Assembly (NCBI GenBank): GCA_022821495.1
Contig: JAJEDN010000042.1
Coordinates: 1 to 36,005, forward strand
Direction of reading: 5' to 3'
Length of the DNA: 36,005 bases
Source: Candidatus Poribacteria bacterium
Lineage (GTDB): Bacteria > Poribacteria > WGA-4E > WGA-3G
The notes beneath the pieces were generated by a model, which did no database searches, was not told the origin of the DNA, and saw only the letters and a list, made by a program, of their open reading frames with translations. This document shows positions 15,829-24,118 of the stretch, piece by piece (positions within the stretch are counted from its first letter, which is position 1; each line of letters begins with the position of its first letter). Position numbers and translations under genes: made by a program.

Positions 15829-16875
15829 ATGTACAAAACTGCGATGTTAGGGTGCGGGGGTCGTGCCCGTGGACACGCAGATGCGTATCGCTTCGTTAAA
15901 CGCGGTGAACTCGCCGCGATCTGCGATATGGACGAAGAACGACTCAACACCTTTGGGGATGAGTTCGGTATCTCTTCACGCTACACTGATTTGGATGAGA
16001 TGCTTGAAAAAGAGAAACCCGATGTTCTGCATATCGTCACAAGTCCTGTGGTTCCGAATAGCAACGAACGGATCCGCTATCCGTTGATGAAACAGGCGTC
16101 CGACCACGGTGTGCCTGCGGCAATCATCGAAAAGCCTGTTGCTATTGAAGGCGAAGATTGGAAGCAGATTGCGAGGTTAGCTGAAGAGACAGAAACGAAA
16201 TTTGTCATTAACACACAACTCAACTTCCACCCGAAAAATTTGGAACTCAAAAACGATGTCGTAGAAGGACGGATTGGCGATATTAAGTTTATTGATGCGA
16301 GTGCGCGGAGTAGACCCGCCGAGCAGGGCGGACATGTACTGCAGTTGGTGTCCTCCTACATTGATGACGCACACCCGATCCGGGTGCTTGGACAAATCGC
16401 TGGCAGCGAGCATTTAAATTCTGCTCCCGGTGGGCATCCTTCGCCGACGCATGCTGCCGCACAAGTTTTGTATGAGAATGGTGTCCATGTCTCCATCGCA
16501 TTTGGAACAGAGTTCGGACAAATGGCGTCCGATGATCCGGGTATCTACGGTCACAAACGGGTCTTTGTTGTCGGTACGAAGGGTTTCGTGCATTGGCGTT
16601 TCAGCAGTTGGGAACGTTTAACACTGGATGGCGGCTATGAGGGCGGTCCCCTGAACTATGGCGAGCAAGATGTCGTTGCACAGGCTAACTTCACCGAAGC
16701 CATCTTTGATTGGTTAGAAAATGAGAGCAAGGTACACCCGACGCATCTCAAGCAATCCCTCGTTGAGAATAACCTCATCTTGGGGATGTACTACAGCGGG
16801 ATAACAAATGAGATTGTCGAACTCCCATTTGAACCACCCGATGGGTTAATGGACTTGCTCCGAGAAAGATTATAA
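15829..16875 (+). CDS. Gfo/Idh/MocA family oxidoreductase, tandem copy 1
   Basis: 348 residues, with AGGAGG before the ATG. The Rossmann motif is G8-C-G-G-R-A-R14, the dinucleotide-fold acidic residue is in ICDMDEE, and the catalytic E101-K102-P103 is intact. The C-terminal domain has the His of GGHVLQLVSSYID in place of the standard substrate-binding block, then IKFIDASARS and HKRVFVVGTKGFVHWRFSSWER. The product is a predicted cytoplasmic NAD(P)-dependent sugar or polyol dehydrogenase. Copies 1 to 4 share almost every block. They differ mostly in a loop between A-F-G-T and H-K-R-V-F and around the 'ReRL' C-terminus. This copy has an extra 'GGH' in the SAPGGHPSP segment. Confidence 0.92.
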   Translation: MYKTAMLGCGGRARGHADAYRFVKRGELAAICDMDEERLNTFGDEFGISSRYTDLDEMLEKEKPDVLHIVTSPVVPNSNERIRYPLMKQASDHGVPAAIIEKPVAIEGEDWKQIARLAEETETKFVINTQLNFHPKNLELKNDVVEGRIGDIKFIDASARSRPAEQGGHVLQLVSSYIDDAHPIRVLGQIAGSEHLNSAPGGHPSPTHAAAQVLYENGVHVSIAFGTEFGQMASDDPGIYGHKRVFVVGTKGFVHWRFSSWERLTLDGGYEGGPLNYGEQDVVAQANFTEAIFDWLENESKVHPTHLKQSLVENNLILGMYYSGITNEIVELPFEPPDGLMDLLRERL

Positions 16876-16896
16876 TTTAAAAGAAATCAATATTGC

Positions 16897-16919
16897 GGGT
16901 GAGGCGCTATGCCTTGCCC
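16897..16919. repeat. intergenic hairpin after Gfo copy 1
   Basis: A 9-bp stem (16897-16905 with 16911-16919, two G-U pairs) with loop GCTAT. The core 'gtgagg-gc-atgcc' is shared with the hairpin after copy 4 (21305-21334). No T-run follows, so it is not a classical intrinsic terminator. Confidence 0.5.
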
Positions 16920-16976
16920 TATACTATGTTCTGGTGCGCTGCAGGCGTGCTACTTTAACATTAAGGAGACATTTTC

Positions 16977-18020
16977 ATGTACAAAACTGCGTTCTTAGGA
17001 TGTGGGGGGCGTGCCCGTGCGCATGCGGATGCCTATCGCTTCGTCAAACGCGGCAAAATCGCCGCAATCTGCGATATGAACGAGGAGTTGCTCAACAGTT
17101 TTGGAGACGACTTTGGGGTTTCATCCCGCTACACCGATTTGGATGAGATGCTTGAAAAGGAAAAACCCGATGTTCTGCACATTGTCACGGCGCCGGTGCT
17201 ACGAGGGACCAACCAACGGATTCGGTATTCGCTAATGAAGCAGGCTTCAGATGCCGGTGTGCCTGCGGCGATTGTCGAAAAACCGATTGCTGTCGAAAGT
17301 GAGGACTGGAAGCAACTTGCAGGGTTAGCGGAAGAGACGCAAACGAGGTTCGTTGTCAACACACAACTCAATTTCCACCCCAAAAACTTAGAATTGAAGC
17401 GGGATGTCGCAGAAGGTAGAATCGGTGAAATCAAGTTTATTGATGCCAGCGCACGCAGCACACCTGTTGACCAAGCACCGCATGTGTTGCAACTCGTCTC
17501 CTCTTACATCGACAACTCGCGTCCAGTACGGGTTCTCGGACAGGTTTCTGGCGGTCAAGATTTGGACTCCACGCAGCCCTCCCCGATGCATGCCGCCGCT
17601 CAGGCTTTATATGCAAACGGTCTTCACGTCTCGCTTGCATTCGGGACAGGCTTAGGGCAGAAAGTCCCCAAAGAACCGGATGCGGGTAATCACACCCATA
17701 AACGTGTCTTTGTCGTTGGCACGAAAGGTTTTGTGCATTGGCGGTTTAGCAGTTGGGAGCGTTCAACGCCGGAGGGTGGTTACGAAAGCGGTCCACTTGA
17801 CTATGGCGAGCAGGATGTCGTTGCGCAGGGGAACCTCACCGAAGCCGTCTTCGATTGGCTTGATGACGAAAACAAGCAGCACCCGACGCATCTCAAGCAG
17901 TCCCTTGCGGAGTTCAACCTACTTTTGGGAATCTACTACAGCGGTGTAACAAATGAGATTATTGATCTACCCTTTGAACCGCCGGATGGGTTAATTGACG
18001 TACTCCGAGAAAGGTTGTAA
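16977..18020 (+). CDS. Gfo/Idh/MocA family oxidoreductase, tandem copy 2
   Basis: 347 residues, with AAGGAGA before the ATG. It has the same architecture as copy 1: GCGGRAR Rossmann motif, E-K-P catalytic motif, the His of APHVLQLVSSYIDN, and KRVFVVGTKGFVHWRFSSWER. The variable loop after AFGTG is the longest of the four (LGQKVPKEPDAGNHT). Bases 17049-17113 are identical to 18174-18238 in copy 3, although synonymous differences occur elsewhere; this indicates recent duplication or gene conversion. The substrate is probably related to that of the other copies. Confidence 0.92.
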   Translation: MYKTAFLGCGGRARAHADAYRFVKRGKIAAICDMNEELLNSFGDDFGVSSRYTDLDEMLEKEKPDVLHIVTAPVLRGTNQRIRYSLMKQASDAGVPAAIVEKPIAVESEDWKQLAGLAEETQTRFVVNTQLNFHPKNLELKRDVAEGRIGEIKFIDASARSTPVDQAPHVLQLVSSYIDNSRPVRVLGQVSGGQDLDSTQPSPMHAAAQALYANGLHVSLAFGTGLGQKVPKEPDAGNHTHKRVFVVGTKGFVHWRFSSWERSTPEGGYESGPLDYGEQDVVAQGNLTEAVFDWLDDENKQHPTHLKQSLAEFNLLLGIYYSGVTNEIIDLPFEPPDGLIDVLRERL

Positions 18021-18101
18021 GAAGTTAACCCGTATTTTCTGCTGTTAACATCTACCCTGTTTCGGCTTGATATTGGAAATAGTATTGAAGGAGATATTTT
18101 T

Positions 18102-19139
18102 ATGTATAAAACAGCGTTCTTAGGATGCGGGGGTCGCGCCCGTGCCCACGCAAGTGCCTACCGTTTTGTTAAGCGCGGCAAAATCGCCGCAATCTGCGAT
18201 ATGAACGAGGAGTTGCTCAACAGTTTTGGAGACGACTTCGACGTTTCATCACGTTATACCGACTTGGATGAGATGCTTGAAAAAGAGAAACCGGATGTCC
18301 TCCACATCGTCACAGCACCGGTGCTGCGTGGAACGAGTGAACGGATTCGGTATCCGCTGATGAAACAGGCATCCGACCACGGTGTGCCAGCGGCGATTGT
18401 CGAAAAACCGATTGCCGTTGAGAGTGAAGACTGGAAGCAGCTCGCAGGATTGGCGGAAGAGACGCAAACGAAATTCGTCGTCAATACGCAACTTAACTTC
18501 CATCCCCAAAACCTTGAATTAAAACGGGATGTCGCGGAGGGCAAGATCGGTGAGATTAAGTTCATTGATGCCAGCGCGCGGAGTACACCGGTTGATCAAG
18601 CACCCCACGTGCTGCAGTTGGTGTCCTCCTATATTGATAACTCGCGTCCTGTCCGTGTCCTCGGTCAAATTGCTGGGAAAGAGCAATTAGATTCAGCACA
18701 ACCGTCTCCGATGCATGCCGCTGGGCAAGCCATATATGAGAACGGTCTCCATGTCTCCCTCGCATTTGGGACAGGTATGGGAACGCTGGCATCTGATAGC
18801 GAAAGCACTGTGGCGCATAAACGGGTCTTTGTTGTCGGTACGAAGGGTTTTGTGCATTGGCGTTTCAGCAGTTGGGAACGTGCGACACCAGAGGGTGGCT
18901 ACGAAGGCGGGCCCCTGAACTATGGAGAACAAGATATTGCTGCACAGGGCAACCTCACTGAGGCTGTCTTTGATTGGCTCGATGATGAGAACAACGTGCA
19001 TCCGACACATCTTAAGCAGTCGCTTGCAGAGTTCAATCTGCTCTTAGGTCTTTACTACAGCGGAATCACAAACGAGATTATCGACCTCCCGTTTGAACCG
19101 CCCGATGGCTTGATGGATTCGCTCCGAGAGCAGTTATAA
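18102..19139 (+). CDS. Gfo/Idh/MocA family oxidoreductase, tandem copy 3
   Basis: 345 residues, with GAAGGAGA before the ATG. All family motifs of copies 1 and 2 are present, including E-K-P and the H of the APHVLQL block. The variable loop reads MGTLASDSESTVA. It is closest to copy 2. The stop codon is followed 13 bases later by an 11-bp hairpin, then by the promoter of the Rpn nuclease gene, which separates this copy from copy 4. Confidence 0.92.
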   Translation: MYKTAFLGCGGRARAHASAYRFVKRGKIAAICDMNEELLNSFGDDFDVSSRYTDLDEMLEKEKPDVLHIVTAPVLRGTSERIRYPLMKQASDHGVPAAIVEKPIAVESEDWKQLAGLAEETQTKFVVNTQLNFHPQNLELKRDVAEGKIGEIKFIDASARSTPVDQAPHVLQLVSSYIDNSRPVRVLGQIAGKEQLDSAQPSPMHAAGQAIYENGLHVSLAFGTGMGTLASDSESTVAHKRVFVVGTKGFVHWRFSSWERATPEGGYEGGPLNYGEQDIAAQGNLTEAVFDWLDDENNVHPTHLKQSLAEFNLLLGLYYSGITNEIIDLPFEPPDGLMDSLREQL

Positions 19140-19152
19140 ACCGACACACATA

Positions 19153-19178
19153 GCGGCAGGCGAGTGATCGCTTGCCGC
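19153..19178 (+). terminator. strong hairpin after Gfo copy 3, possible terminator
   Basis: An 11-bp stem, GCGGCAGGCGA with TCGCTTGCCGC (one G-U), and a GTGA loop. No T-run follows, so rho-independent termination is uncertain; it may be a REP-type unit. Confidence 0.45.
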
Positions 19179-19193
19179 AGACTATCCCGAAAA

Positions 19194-19222
19194 TTGACAT
19201 ACCTCCCAAAACATGCTATAAT
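19194..19222 (+). promoter_or_regulatory. consensus sigma-70 promoter of the Rpn nuclease gene
   Basis: TTGACA (19194-19199) and TATAAT (19217-19222), separated by exactly 17 bases. Both boxes match the consensus at all 12 positions. The predicted start site is about 33 bases before the ATG at 19262. Confidence 0.8.
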
Positions 19223-19261
19223 TTGCAAAGAAAGCAGCACTAAAACCGCGAAAGGTATAAG

Positions 19262-20167
19262 ATGGCAAGTTTTGATACTGCCTCTAAGAAACAGATCGAA
19301 ACGAACCCTCAAGATTTCGTAGACCTCTGCTTCAAATTCGGCTTGACAAATATCACTGTACTGGAGGTTGTTACACCTGAACAACCTACTGTTGAGATGC
19401 ACCAAGCAGATACGCTCATTAAAGCACTGCATGGTGATCGAGAGGTACTTGTGCATTTCGAGTTTCAAACTACCGATAGTTATGATCCTGAAATGCCGCT
19501 CCGGATGGCAGGCTATATGATTCGAGCGATTGAAGTCTATCGGTTACCGGTATATTCCAATGTTATCTATCTGCGTCCTGATGCCGGTAATAACGATCCG
19601 GGCAAATTTGCGCAAAATCTGGAAGGTCATAATATCTCAATTGAGTATCAGGTTTTCCGTCTCATTGAGATGGATGGTCAGGAAATCCTTGATTTGAAAT
19701 CTGTAGGGTTGATACCGTTCACCCCGCTCATGAAGCCTCCAGCGCGTATGAATGAAGAAGAGTGGCTTCGCCGTTGTGTTCAAACTGCTGATAACATTGA
19801 TGTTCCGAACAAGCCGGAGTATCTTGGAAGTCTCGCTGTTTTGGGGAATTTAATATACGATGCGCAAACGATTTTAGATATTATTTCGGAGGAAACCATG
19901 CAACAGTCTTCTATCGCTGAATACTTAGCACCAGAAGCACGTGAACAAGGAATTCAACAAGGAATTCAACAAGGTGCTCAAGAGGCTACTCGCAAGCACA
20001 TTCTTGGAATCCTGACACGTCGATTCCAGTTTGACGCATCGCAGATCTTCAAATCAACGCTGGATACGATTGAGGATCTGCAACGCCTTGAACATCTGTT
20101 TGATGCCGCGATGCAAGTAGAAACTCCTGAAGATTTCACGCAAGCGTTGAGCGAAAATGGCGAATGA
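19262..20167 (+). CDS. Rpn family recombination-promoting nuclease / putative transposase (PD-(D/E)XK)
   Basis: 301 residues. The N-terminal two-thirds match the Rpn/YhgA-like nuclease pattern: a conserved acidic residue near D50, then VLVHFEFQ with E67-x-Q69 and 'DPEMPLRMAGYMIRAI', the typical 'mp.Rm..Y' continuation. A low-complexity helix with repeated EQGIQQGIQQGAQEA follows at about 225-245, as often seen in this family, then a small C-terminal helical region. Characterised Rpn proteins cleave DNA and promote RecA-independent recombination. It sits between the third and fourth tandem dehydrogenase copies with its own strong promoter, which looks like an insertion of a mobile-type gene. 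No terminal repeats were found around it. Confidence 0.8.
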   Translation: MASFDTASKKQIETNPQDFVDLCFKFGLTNITVLEVVTPEQPTVEMHQADTLIKALHGDREVLVHFEFQTTDSYDPEMPLRMAGYMIRAIEVYRLPVYSNVIYLRPDAGNNDPGKFAQNLEGHNISIEYQVFRLIEMDGQEILDLKSVGLIPFTPLMKPPARMNEEEWLRRCVQTADNIDVPNKPEYLGSLAVLGNLIYDAQTILDIISEETMQQSSIAEYLAPEAREQGIQQGIQQGAQEATRKHILGILTRRFQFDASQIFKSTLDTIEDLQRLEHLFDAAMQVETPEDFTQALSENGE

Positions 20168-20239
20168 AACGTGCGGTCTTTTTTGGCAAATTATTTTGGT
20201 TTAACGTTACAGAATTTAAATATTAAAGGAGACATTTCT

Positions 20240-21277
20240 GTGTATAAAACCGCAATGTTAGGGTGTGGTGGCCGCGCCCGTGCACATGCAGACGCTTATC
20301 GCTTTGTCAAAGGTGGTAAACTCGCCGCAGTCTGCGATATGAACGAAGAATTACTTAATAAATTTGGAGACGACTTCGACATCCCTTCCCGCTACACCGA
20401 TCTTGATGAGATGCTTGAAAAAGAGAAACCCGATGTCCTCCATATTGTCACCGCACCCGTGCTACGGGGTAGCAACGAACGGATCCGCTACCCATTGATG
20501 AAACAGGCATCCGATGCGGGGGTTCCTGCAGCGATTGTGGAAAAACCGATCGCTGTTGAAAGTGAGGATTGGAAACAGATCTCCGAGCTTTCCAAGGAGA
20601 CTAAAACGAAGTTCGTCGTCAACACGCAGCTCAACTTCCATCCGCAAAATCTTGAATTAAAGGCGGATGTGGCGGCTGGACGTATCGGCGAAATTAAGTT
20701 CATTGATGCCAGCGCACGCAGCACACCCGTTGACCAGGGTCCGCATGTGCTGCAGCTGGTATCTTCTTATATTGACAACTCCCGTCCTGTCCGTGTTCTT
20801 GGACAGATTTCAGGCAGTGAACACTTAGATTCAGCGCAACCTTCACCACAGTACGCAAGCGCGCGTGTCCAGTACGAGAATGGACTGCATGTTTCTGTCG
20901 CATTCGGAACAGCCATCGCACCGACTGCTTCCGACGATCCCGTCGTCTTTTTCCACAAACGCGTTTTTGTCGTTGGTATGAAAGGTTTTGTGCATTGGCG
21001 TTTCAGCAGTTGGGAGCGTTCAACGCCGGAGGGTGGCTATGAAGGCGGCCCCCTGAGCTATGGCGAGCAGGATGTCATCGCACAAGGAAACCTTACCGAG
21101 GCTGTTTTTGATTGGCTGGACGATGAAAGTAAGGTGCATCCCACGCATCTTGAACAGTCCCTCGCCGAATTCAATCTGCTTCTGGGAATTTACTATAGCG
21201 GTATCACTAACGAAGTGATTGATCTTCCGTTTGAACCACCAGATGGACTGATGGATCAACTAAGAGCCAAGTTATAG
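20240..21277 (+). CDS. Gfo/Idh/MocA family oxidoreductase, tandem copy 4
   Basis: The frame is open from a GTG at 20171, but AAAGGAG at 20225-20231 precedes the GTG at 20240 by 8 bases and gives the same N-terminus as the other copies (V/M-YKTAMLGCGG); 345 residues. The motifs are GCGGRAR, E-K-P, the H of GPHVLQL and HKRVFVVGMKGFVHWRF. The variable loop reads IAPTASDDPVVFF. A few positions differ from the other copies, for example KGGK for KRGK and QYASARVQYEN for MHAAAQALYAN. It is separated from copy 3 by the Rpn gene. The start codon differs from the other copies (GTG versus ATG). Confidence 0.92.
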   Translation: MYKTAMLGCGGRARAHADAYRFVKGGKLAAVCDMNEELLNKFGDDFDIPSRYTDLDEMLEKEKPDVLHIVTAPVLRGSNERIRYPLMKQASDAGVPAAIVEKPIAVESEDWKQISELSKETKTKFVVNTQLNFHPQNLELKADVAAGRIGEIKFIDASARSTPVDQGPHVLQLVSSYIDNSRPVRVLGQISGSEHLDSAQPSPQYASARVQYENGLHVSVAFGTAIAPTASDDPVVFFHKRVFVVGMKGFVHWRFSSWERSTPEGGYEGGPLSYGEQDVIAQGNLTEAVFDWLDDESKVHPTHLEQSLAEFNLLLGIYYSGITNEVIDLPFEPPDGLMDQLRAKL

Positions 21278-21304
21278 TATAGAAAACCGTTATCCGCTTT
21301 TATC

Positions 21305-21334
21305 GTCCGGTGAGGTCGCAATGCCTCACTGGAC
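21305..21334. repeat. intergenic hairpin after Gfo copy 4
   Basis: An 11-bp stem (21305-21315 with 21324-21334, one G-U) with an 8-base loop TCGCAATG. It resembles the hairpin after copy 1. No T-run follows. Confidence 0.55.
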
Positions 21335-21344
21335 ACGTGTATAA

Positions 21345-21731
21345 ATGGAGGTGTGGCCCCATGTCCCTCTCCTACCCGGTAGCCATAAGGCGGGTTTACA
21401 AACTTATCATCGCGTACCCGATGAAGCGTTCGCCGTTCCTGTGCTTCCTCCTACCGCATCCCATACCGAGATTGATACGTTAGAGATGCAAAAAGGCGAT
21501 CTACTCGTTTTTAACAATCTGGTCTTCCATCGGTCACTCTTCAACCGCAGCGATATGATCCGTTGGTCAGTAGATTTTCGGTTCAGCAGGACAGGTACTT
21601 CGTTAGATGGACTCTGGCACGAAGCGATTGCGTGTCCTGCCCGTGTGTGCGAAACTCGACGATGTCCAACGTCGTGGCAAGATTGGTGTGCGCAATGGGA
21701 AGCCAGTCCGCATAAGGGAAGGTTTGTTTAG
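21345..21731 (+). pseudogene. phytanoyl-CoA dioxygenase (PhyH) family, C-terminal remnant
   Basis: 128 residues from an ATG with no convincing ribosome-binding site. It begins directly in the conserved 'L-P-G-S-H-K-A-G-L' segment of PhyH-type Fe(II)/2-oxoglutarate oxygenases and continues through GDLLVFNNLVFHRSLFNRSD and IRWSVDFRF. The distal iron-ligand His (FHRS) and the 2-oxoglutarate-binding Arg region are present. The HxD ligand pair and the first half of the protein (normally about 250-300 residues) are missing. It starts ten bases after the hairpin following Gfo copy 4. It cannot be a functional oxygenase alone and is probably a deletion remnant. Confidence 0.75.
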
Positions 21732-21799
21732 AGAATATGTATGACACCTCTGTTTTAAGCATGAATTATATTTTTCTGTCATAATTTTCTTTCAAATGC

Positions 21800-21948
21800 A
21801 ACCTAAGTTGCCACCTTATAGAACAGAAAATAAAGAAGAATTATCGGGACAAATGCCGCAGAATACCAGAATTAGAGAAAATTCCTTATATTTTTTAATC
21901 AAAAATAGTGTATATCTGTCTAAAATCTTGTAGGTGGCAACTTGAGTT
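21800..21948. mobile_element. 149-bp MITE-like element related to the IS982-type ends
   Basis: The non-coding spacer 21732-22037 (306 bases) holds terminal inverted repeats AACCTAAGTTGCCACCT (21800-21816) and AGGTGGCAACTTGAGTT (21932-21948), matching at 15 of 17 positions. The interior is A/T-rich without an open frame. The end sequence also matches 14 of 15 bases at 35225-35239, next to the IS982-family transposase at the right edge. No clear target-site duplication was seen. Confidence 0.6.
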
Positions 21949-22037
21949 AGATATACGACAAGACAAGAATGTGTCGTTCGGGGGTCAGTGAATGGACGCA
22001 GTTCACCGGTTCTTCTAACAACACATAGGAGGTTACT

Positions 22038-22796
22038 TTGTTGAATGCAAGGATTATTACAATTACTCTCGGTGTGATGCTTATGTTGAGTATCAGTCTA
22101 ACGGGCTCCGCTGAGATTAACGAGGATATGATTGCAGCGGCATGGCTGTTTGATGGCGATGCCGAAGACGTTTCTGGAAATGGGTTTGATGGTGAAGTGA
22201 AAGGCGGTAAATTCGTCGGTGGCAAAATCGGCGATGCGCTCGAACTCAACGGCTCAGACGAATGGGTCGAAATTCCGAAACGGATTGGTGAGTTTGAAGA
22301 AATTACCTTCGCACATTGGGTCAAATCCACGGGGCGGGAAGCGGCTTGGCGCGTTTTCTTCAACGTCAACGGCTGGAAAGCAGGCGACATCCACTATCAG
22401 ATGCACCCGAATAATAAAGTTGAGTTCTCTATCCACAGTAACCCAGGTGGAAATGACACTTTTGCAAACTATATGTTGGCAGGCGATCAGATGGATAAGT
22501 GGGTCCACATCGCAACCGCCTATAGTGCAAAAGAGAAAAAGATTCGTTTCTACGTTAACGGCGAACTCGATATTGAAAACGATTGGGGTGGGAATCCGGG
22601 TGTCCTTGATCCTGCCCGAATTGGCGACTGGGGTCAATCAAGACAGTGGGAAGGGTTGATTGATGAGTTTATTATCTTCAACACTGTTCTCAGTGAAGAC
22701 GACATTCAAGCCGTTATGAATGATGGTCTCGAGACAACGCTCGCTGTAGACGCGAAAGGGAAAGTGGCTCTTACGTGGGGAAGTCTAAAAAAGTAA
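22038..22796 (+). CDS. exported LamG-domain (concanavalin-A-like) protein
   Basis: 252 residues from TTG at 22038 (TTG at 22041 is equally possible); GGAGG is at 22028-22032. A signal peptide covers about 1-25 (VMLMLSISLTGSAE). The rest is a LamG/Laminin_G_3 jelly roll: AAWLFDGDAEDVSGNGFDGEV, VGGKIGDALELNG, FAHWVKS, WVHIATAYS, IRFYVNGEL and RIGDWGQSRQWEGLIDEFIIFN. Such domains bind carbohydrate or mediate adhesion. The last 19 residues (LAVDAKGKVALTWGSLKK) follow the fold and recur in two neighbouring exported proteins. It is preceded by the MITE-like element. Confidence 0.85.
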   Translation: MLNARIITITLGVMLMLSISLTGSAEINEDMIAAAWLFDGDAEDVSGNGFDGEVKGGKFVGGKIGDALELNGSDEWVEIPKRIGEFEEITFAHWVKSTGREAAWRVFFNVNGWKAGDIHYQMHPNNKVEFSIHSNPGGNDTFANYMLAGDQMDKWVHIATAYSAKEKKIRFYVNGELDIENDWGGNPGVLDPARIGDWGQSRQWEGLIDEFIIFNTVLSEDDIQAVMNDGLETTLAVDAKGKVALTWGSLKK

Positions 22797-22941
22797 GATA
22801 GGCGCGCCCACGAATCGCTATCACCCTAAACATACTGCCTATAGCGAATGAGTTATGATCGAAAATTTCTATCAGAGGTTTGAGATGTCTACCAATTCCT
22901 TCGGTGGACATCTCCGCTCGTGGTAGCAGGATAGGTGATAT

Positions 22942-23730
22942 ATGGACTTAGGACTCAACGGAAAACGTGCAATTGTTACCGGTGGCAGTCGAGGCATCGG
23001 TAAACAATGCGCGCTCGCACTCGCGCAAGAGGGAGTTCATGTCTGTATCGCTGCCCGAACCCAAGACACGCTAAACCAAGCGCTCACGGAAATTAATCAG
23101 ATTGGACATAAAGGGCACGCTGTCGCTGGAGATCTAACCACACAAGCGAATTGTGAAAAGGTGGTGCAGGCAACAATCGCTCGCTTTGGGGGTGTTGATA
23201 TTCTTGTCAACAATGTCGGTGCTGCTCGGAATGCTGATATTCTGGAACTACCACCGGAACTCATTAATGATGCGCTCGCATTGAAGACCTACAGTTATCT
23301 GCGAATGTCTCAATTAGTTATTCCGTATATGAAGGAGCATCGATGGGGCAGAATTATCAATATCGCAGGTTCAGCAGGCACAAGTCCGACCCGAGCGAAC
23401 ATACCTACCGGTGCTGCCAATATCACGATTCTGAACATAACCCGCGCACTCTCTGATGCGGTTTCGGCGGATGGTATCTTAGTGAATACCGTTTGTCCGG
23501 GGTTGACGAATACCGGTCGCGCGAGAACGCAGCAAGGGGCAAGAGCCGAGCGCGAAGGACGCGATGTTGAAGAACTGTTGCAAGCACTCGGACAAGAACT
23601 TCCGGCAGGTCGCATCGCGGAACCCGAAGAGATCGCCAACGTCGTGACATTCTTAGCCTCTGAAGCCTGCTCCTATATGTTTGGAACTGCGCTCTATATG
23701 GATGGTGGCAAACGACGAGCCACACCGTAA
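22942..23730 (+). CDS. SDR-family protein lacking the catalytic YxxxK
   Basis: 262 residues. The NAD(P)-binding motif TGGSRGIG (13-20), the VDILVNNVGAA block and the C-terminal CPGLTNTGR and YMFGTALYMDGG are typical of short-chain dehydrogenases/reductases. Aligning IINIAGSAGT...ITRAL with the standard active-site block places T156 where the catalytic Tyr should be and N160 where the Lys should be. The catalytic Ser position is G143, with a Ser next to it at 144. The protein may therefore not be an ordinary oxidoreductase, or may use another mechanism. It is a single gene between two LamG-protein genes. Confidence 0.85.
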   Translation: MDLGLNGKRAIVTGGSRGIGKQCALALAQEGVHVCIAARTQDTLNQALTEINQIGHKGHAVAGDLTTQANCEKVVQATIARFGGVDILVNNVGAARNADILELPPELINDALALKTYSYLRMSQLVIPYMKEHRWGRIINIAGSAGTSPTRANIPTGAANITILNITRALSDAVSADGILVNTVCPGLTNTGRARTQQGARAEREGRDVEELLQALGQELPAGRIAEPEEIANVVTFLASEACSYMFGTALYMDGGKRRATP

Positions 23731-23884
23731 ACTGAATGCGTTTCTATTCAACCAAAAGGCTGGAACCCGCACAAAGCGTCCCATCTCTAACAATGCGATG
23801 GGGTCTTACGAAAAGGAGCATCGCACTCTTATAAAACGCGCGATGCCGTAACACGTGGATTAACATTCACATCTACACTAACGT

Positions 23885-24052
23885 ATGGGAAAAATTTTAC
23901 TCGTCTTATTCGGGATCTTCATTCTTGTTGTATGTATCCTGATTCTCTTCCAAATTTTGCAAGTGATTTTTGCTTTAGTATTTACCGTCGCACTGTTTGT
24001 CATTGTTGTCGGCGGTGCGTTCCTAATCCTGAAAAAAATTTTTAATGGCTGA
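23885..24052 (+). CDS. small two-helix membrane protein (55 aa)
   Basis: The ATG at 23885 opens 55 residues ending with TGA at 24050-24052. The sequence is almost wholly hydrophobic, with two probable membrane helices (about 4-22 and 26-49), a Lys at position 3 and a KKIFN tail. No good ribosome-binding site is visible, and it has no recognised family. It sits 66 bases upstream of a LamG protein gene. It could be a real small protein or a chance hydrophobic frame. Confidence 0.45.
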   Translation: MGKILLVLFGIFILVVCILILFQILQVIFALVFTVALFVIVVGGAFLILKKIFNG

Positions 24053-24118
24053 AGGTGCCACGCTATGGCATACAACTTGTGGATTTCTGTATGCTATGGA
24101 ATCAATGGAGATTTAATT

